Source: Eubacteriales Family XIII. Incertae Sedis bacterium (lineage in GTDB: Bacteria; Bacillota; Clostridia; Peptostreptococcales; Anaerovoracaceae). Taken from it: a DNA stretch of 9,382 nt. The notes under the pieces were generated by a model. It searched no databases and had not been told where the DNA came from. It was given only the letters and a program-made list of their open reading frames with translations. The stretch covers positions 1-9,382 of the forward strand of contig JAISGB010000088.1 of NCBI GenBank assembly GCA_031263335.1, in the 5' to 3' direction. The position numbers and the translations under genes are program-made. Below are positions 6,366 to 9,382 of this stretch, one piece after another; positions within the stretch are counted from its first letter, which is position 1, and each line of letters starts with the position of its first letter.

Positions 6366-6895
6366 AGAAACGCATTCTGCTTGGCGTATCCGGCAGCATC
6401 GCGGTCTACAAGGCGGCGGATCTGGCCAACAATCTTACGAAAACGGGATATGAGGTGACCGTACTCATGACGCGGAACGCGACGGAGTTCGTGACGCCGT
6501 TGACCTTTCGGACACTGACGAAACACGCCGTCCACACGGACAGCTTTGAGAAGGTGACCGACTTCGACGTGGAACATGTGGGATTGGCGAAGTGGGCGGA
6601 CATCCTGCTCATCGCACCCGCCACCGCCAATGTCATCGGGAAGCTCGCCGCCGGCATCGCGGACGACATGCTCACCACCGTCGCCATGGCCATTCAAAAC
6701 AAGCCCGGCGTCATCTGCCCGGCCATGAACACCGCCATGTACGAAAACCCCATTCTGCAAGCCAATATCCAAAAGCTGACCGATCTGGGTTATCGCTTCG
6801 TCGAACCCCGCGAATCCGTCCTCGCCTGCGGCGATTTGGGCAAGGGCGCCCTCGCGGATATCGATACCATCATCGACTACATCAAAACCCTATAA
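6362..6895 (+). CDS. coaC: Phosphopantothenoylcysteine decarboxylase, monofunctional CoaC flavoprotein
   Basis: This 177-residue HFCD-family flavoprotein oxidatively decarboxylates 4'-phosphopantothenoylcysteine, the CoaB product, to 4'-phosphopantetheine using FMN. Visible motifs: GVSGSIAVYKAADL (8-21, FMN phosphate region), HVGLAKWADILLIAPATAN (72-90) with the catalytic His72, CPAMNTAMYENP (119-130, the PAMNxxM substrate clamp), and ACGDLGKGAL (155-164) with active-site Cys156. The start at 6362 is chosen over upstream in-frame codons because the protein then begins MKKRILLGVSGSIA as in homologues, has AAGGGAG (6350-6356) 5 bases upstream, and overlaps the coaB stop by ATGA. Decarboxylase and ligase are separate polypeptides here, in the order coaB-coaC. 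Confidence 0.95.
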   Translation: MKKRILLGVSGSIAVYKAADLANNLTKTGYEVTVLMTRNATEFVTPLTFRTLTKHAVHTDSFEKVTDFDVEHVGLAKWADILLIAPATANVIGKLAAGIADDMLTTVAMAIQNKPGVICPAMNTAMYENPILQANIQKLTDLGYRFVEPRESVLACGDLGKGALADIDTIIDYIKTL

Positions 6896-6937
6896 ATCGG
6901 GACGCGATCGCGCACCGAAAACGACCGGCGCACGTCT
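6896..6937. other. Short convergent intergenic gap without a clear terminator
   Basis: Only 42 bases separate the coaC stop and the stop of the minus-strand protease gene. The gap has GCGATCGC (6904-6911) and a weak imperfect hairpin (GCGCAC 6910-6915 against GGCGC 6927-6931). A short T-stretch (6937-6939) follows in the plus direction and nothing comparable in the minus direction. Neither operon has a convincing intrinsic terminator here, so the transcripts may overlap or end by another route. Confidence 0.35.
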
Positions 6938-7657
6938 TTAAAAGAAGATCCCTTCGAGAAATCCGTACAGAAATTCTATGATCGGCGAGATCACGCGGGA
7001 CGGCACATTCAGGATGATCAGCACGATGAGGATCGGCGTCCCGGCATAATAAAGTTTTTCATAGAACGGCTTGCCCCGCAGATCAAATATTTCGGTCACA
7101 ATGCCAAAGCCGTCCAAGGGCGGCACGGGCAACAGATTGAAGATCATGAGGACAAGATTCATCCATATAATATAGACGATCACCAACGCCGTGTAGTGGA
7201 GGACCGAACTGTAGGCGGCCGCGCCCGTCGCGGTGAGGAACAGCTTCATCACGCCCATAAACACAAAGGCCAAGGTGAAATTTGTCACGATGCCCGCCAC
7301 ATCGGTGATGAGATTGTCGCGCCGCATATGCTTGAACGCGTAGGGGTTGACCATGACCGGGCGCCCCCAACCGAAACCGATGAACAGCAGGGCGATCAGC
7401 CCGACGGGATCGATATGCGCCAAGGGATTCAACGTCACCCGCCCCTGCGCCTTCGGAGTTTTGTCGCCGAGCTTGTACGCGGCAAACGCATGGGCGAACT
7501 CATGGAAGGTGATGCCGATGATGATGCCGGGGAGGATAAGCAACTCGTCGATCAGCCAACCGAGGGGATCGTTGAAAATCGTGCCTCTCGTCACCGCTCT
7601 GGCGACGAGGATCAACATGAAGATCAAAGCGAAGTTGTTGCCGAAAAACCGTCTCAT
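6938..7657 (-). CDS. Site-2 protease family intramembrane zinc metalloprotease (M50)
   Basis: This 239-residue multi-pass membrane protein belongs to the compact M50 group (YwhC/YydH-like), which lacks a PDZ domain. Zinc ligands are visible: HEFAH (52-56, HExxH with Glu53 catalytic) and Asp182 in NLLPVPPLDG (174-183). NPLAHIDPVG (77-86) and FGWGRPVMVNP (95-105) are typical companion motifs. Hydrophobic segments lie near 8-22, 39-60, 84-98, 117-140, 153-175 and 205-217. The start has AGGGAGG (7667-7673) at 9 bases and overlaps the DUF815 stop as ATGA (7654-7657), so it is translated with that gene. It presumably cleaves a transmembrane or lipid-proximal substrate, perhaps an anti-sigma factor or a peptide; the target cannot be seen from here. 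Confidence 0.92.
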   Translation of the reverse strand: MRRFFGNNFALIFMLILVARAVTRGTIFNDPLGWLIDELLILPGIIIGITFHEFAHAFAAYKLGDKTPKAQGRVTLNPLAHIDPVGLIALLFIGFGWGRPVMVNPYAFKHMRRDNLITDVAGIVTNFTLAFVFMGVMKLFLTATGAAAYSSVLHYTALVIVYIIWMNLVLMIFNLLPVPPLDGFGIVTEIFDLRGKPFYEKLYYAGTPILIVLIILNVPSRVISPIIEFLYGFLEGIFF

Positions 7658-9099
7658 TGGCGTGCGCCTCCCTGTCGTGTAAAAGATTCCGACGCCTCGA
7701 CGCCGATCATGTGATCGATGAACTGTTTCGCCGTGCGCCCGGAGCGTCCGCCGTGGCGAAGCTCCCAGATGAGCGCCTGTTCTTCGATGTACGCTTCATC
7801 CTTGTTCAAACCGGCTTTCCTTGCGAGCGCGGTCACAATTTCCAGATACTCCCGCTTATCGGGCGCGACGTAGACCAAGACAAGGCCGAACCGATCCGCA
7901 AGGGAGCGTTTTTCCTGTAAATTGTCCCGGAGATGGATGTCCTCGCCGGCTTCCCTATCCTTCCAAACCTCCTTGACGATGTTGCGGCGATTGGATGTGA
8001 CGCAGATGAGGGTGTTCGCCGCCCGCGCGCCGACATTCCCTTCCATGACCGACTTGAAGGACTTGTAGCCGACCTCGTTCTCCTCAAAGGACAGATCGTC
8101 GATAAACAGGATGAACTTCAGTCCGCGTCCGCCGACGCATTCCAATATCTCCGTCAGTTCGCCTATGCGCTCCTTCGGCACGGAGATCAGCTTGAGTCCC
8201 CGATCCTTGTACCTGTTGAGCAAAGCCTTGACCGACGAGGATTTGCCCGTCCCGCTGTCGCCGTAAAGCAGTACATTGTTGCTCGGCAAGCCCTCCAACA
8301 AAAATTCCGTGTTCTCGATCAGCGCCCGTTTCTGATGCGCACAACCGATCAGATCGTCCATCGTGACGGTATCCGCGATATCCACGCCGCGCAGGTCTCC
8401 AACCCATCGAAAGGCGTCGTATCCCTCGATTGCCCCCGCGCCGAAGGATCGGTAATACCGAGCCAAACGCGTCGCCGCCGTAACCGGATCCGTCGCAAAC
8501 AACGCCGCGTGTATCCCCTGTCTGCGGGAAACATGCGCGGGGAACGCGGGCAACGCCGCGAAATTCTCCGCGTGCAAGGAGACGCCGATGCGATCCGATA
8601 TCGCGTCGCACAGCGCCGAAAAATCATAGTTGTAGACGCGCCGTATCTCCGACAGTTCCTTGACGGCCAACGCGAATACGGCCTCCGCCATGTTCGCGGG
8701 AACCGAAGCGCGCGCCTCCGCGCCAAGCGTTCCGTTTACGTCGTCCGCAACAATGCGCGTCTCCGCATCCTCCGCCGCCGAGGATGCGACAAAGGAACCT
8801 CGTTCGGCCATACGGCTGAAGGCGTTGTCCGCGGGGCCGATCAGCTTGCACATATAGTTCTGCCAATAATTCGCGTTCACCTCTTCGTCGCCGGCCATAT
8901 CCAACATCGCCTTTTGGAGTTCGTAATAGAGAGAGATGTCCGGATCGACGCCGTCACGGGACGAAACGGCGCGTACGGAATCCCGAGCGCCGCCGAGGAA
9001 GGCGTCAAACAACGTTTTCGCTTTCGCCACGATCGGATCATTGCAGATACTTTCGAATAAAATCAACCGCCGGAACCCTTTCTCTGCGGATGGGATCAA
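7654..9099 (-). CDS. DUF815-family AAA ATPase
   Basis: This 481-residue protein (470 if it starts at 9066) carries a DUF815 ATPase domain in its C-terminal half: Walker [10 protein letters not shown] (280-288), Walker [10 protein letters not shown] (330-338), sensor-like [10 protein letters not shown] (366-375) and the family block [14 protein letters not shown] (392-405). The N-terminal 240 residues are Ala-rich with few recognisable motifs and probably form a helical domain. Relatives are widespread in Clostridia and some proteobacteria, but the function is unknown; a role as a AAA-type remodelling ATPase is inference. The TTG at 9099 overlaps the glyA stop as TTGA (9096-9099), but its nearest AAGGGA is only 2 bases away. 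A second TTG at 9066 has AAAGGG 9 bases upstream and may be the true start. The stop overlaps the protease start. Confidence 0.88.
   Translation of the reverse strand: MIPSAEKGFRRLILFESICNDPIVAKAKTLFDAFLGGARDSVRAVSSRDGVDPDISLYYELQKAMLDMAGDEEVNANYWQNYMCKLIGPADNAFSRMAERGSFVASSAAEDAETRIVADDVNGTLGAEARASVPANMAEAVFALAVKELSEIRRVYNYDFSALCDAISDRIGVSLHAENFAALPAFPAHVSRRQGIHAALFATDPVTAATRLARYYRSFGAGAIEGYDAFRWVGDLRGVDIADTVTMDDLIGCAHQKRALIENTEFLLEGLPSNNVLLYGDSGTGKSSSVKALLNRYKDRGLKLISVPKERIGELTEILECVGGRGLKFILFIDDLSFEENEVGYKSFKSVMEGNVGARAANTLICVTSNRRNIVKEVWKDREAGEDIHLRDNLQEKRSLADRFGLVLVYVAPDKREYLEIVTALARKAGLNKDEAYIEEQALIWELRHGGRSGRTAKQFIDHMIGVEASESFTRQGGARQ
9076..9081 (-). promoter_or_regulatory. Ribosome binding site favouring an alternative DUF815 start
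   Basis: On the minus strand AAAGGG (9081 down to 9076) lies 9 bases before an in-frame TTG at 9066-9064. This is a better spaced site than the one available to the TTG at 9099. It would shorten the ATPase by 11 residues to begin at [11 protein letters not shown], and would leave 29 untranslated bases after the glyA stop instead of a 4-base overlap. Confidence 0.4.
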
Positions 9100-9382
9100 T
9101 ATCCCTTGAAGTACAACGGGTGGGACTCGGTCAATTCCTTGACGATCGCCTTCGCCTTTGCGGCATAGACCGCGTCGCCCGGATGATCCAACACCATGGC
9201 GATGGCCTCCGCGGTCAGCGCTACGTCACGCTCGTTGAAGCCGCGCGTCGTCATCGCCGGCGTACCGAGCCGGACACCCCCGGTGACATTGGGTCCGTAG
9301 GGATCGTTCAGGACCGCGTTCTTGTTGGTGGTGATGTTCGCCTCGTCGAGATAGTGTTCGGCGTCCTTTCCGGTGATGCCCT
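9096..9382 (-). CDS. glyA: Serine hydroxymethyltransferase, C-terminal part
   Basis: The frame is open from the window edge (first full codon at 9380) to the TGA at 9098-9096, giving the last 94 residues. They include [42 protein letters not shown] and a final SHPLYFKGY. This is the C-terminal domain of the PLP enzyme that interconverts serine and glycine while loading one-carbon units on tetrahydrofolate. The Arg in VRLGTPA corresponds to the substrate carboxylate-binding Arg known in the family. The position before it is Gly-Gly where many bacterial enzymes have Ser-Gly. The N-terminal and PLP-lysine regions are outside the window. It is the first visible gene of the minus-strand operon. 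Confidence 0.95.
   Translation of the reverse strand, partial: GITGKDAEHYLDEANITTNKNAVLNDPYGPNVTGGVRLGTPAMTTRGFNERDVALTAEAIAMVLDHPGDAVYAAKAKAIVKELTESHPLYFKGY

Noticed and set aside
7933..9060. Open plus-strand frame of 375 codons opposite the DUF815 gene
   Set aside because: The opposite strand holds recognisable Walker A, Walker B and DUF815 motifs. The plus-strand product is Arg-rich and motif-free, as expected for antisense of a high-GC gene.

Overview
This window looks like part of a chromosome from an anaerobic Gram-positive bacterium, most likely an uncultured high-GC member of the Clostridia. The reasons are: a molybdenum enzyme of the pyrogallol transhydroxylase / catechol dehydroxylase group known from strict anaerobes, a monofunctional 'STGxLG-type' CoaB next to a separate CoaC, a fused GldF-GldG transporter subunit, a DUF815 ATPase, and strong Shine-Dalgarno sites. 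The taxonomic call is inference. No mobile element, CRISPR array, tRNA or rRNA was seen.

Layout. Five complete genes and one partial gene lie on the plus strand (1-6895); two complete genes and one partial gene lie on the minus strand (6938-9382). The two blocks converge with only 42 bases between them. Plus strand: (1) the C-terminal ~535 residues of a molybdopterin oxidoreductase resembling the large subunit of pyrogallol hydroxytransferase, closed by a very strong hairpin terminator (1675-1714). (2) A three-gene ABC transporter cassette: GldA-like ATPase, a fused ABC-2 permease/GldG-like subunit joined by an ATGA overlap, and a 97-residue single-pass membrane protein of unknown function. 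(3) A 187-base gap with a good sigma-A-like promoter whose -10 lies in a 7-2-7 palindrome, then a leader that can fold, then (4) coaB and coaC joined by an ATGA overlap, giving the two steps from 4'-phosphopantothenate to 4'-phosphopantetheine in CoA synthesis.

Minus strand, in transcription order: the C-terminus of glyA (serine hydroxymethyltransferase), a DUF815-type AAA ATPase, and a site-2 (M50) intramembrane metalloprotease. The junctions overlap by 4 bases (TTGA and ATGA), so the three are very probably cotranscribed.

The least ordinary parts are the transporter cassette (acidic in-frame repeats in both the ATPase tail and the GldG domain, and a small Gly-rich membrane protein as third gene), the promoter/operator and leader before coaB, and the transhydroxylase-like molybdoenzyme, which hints at polyphenol or gallate metabolism. 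Most of the window is otherwise recognisable housekeeping content, and I do not see a clearly new defence or mobile system.
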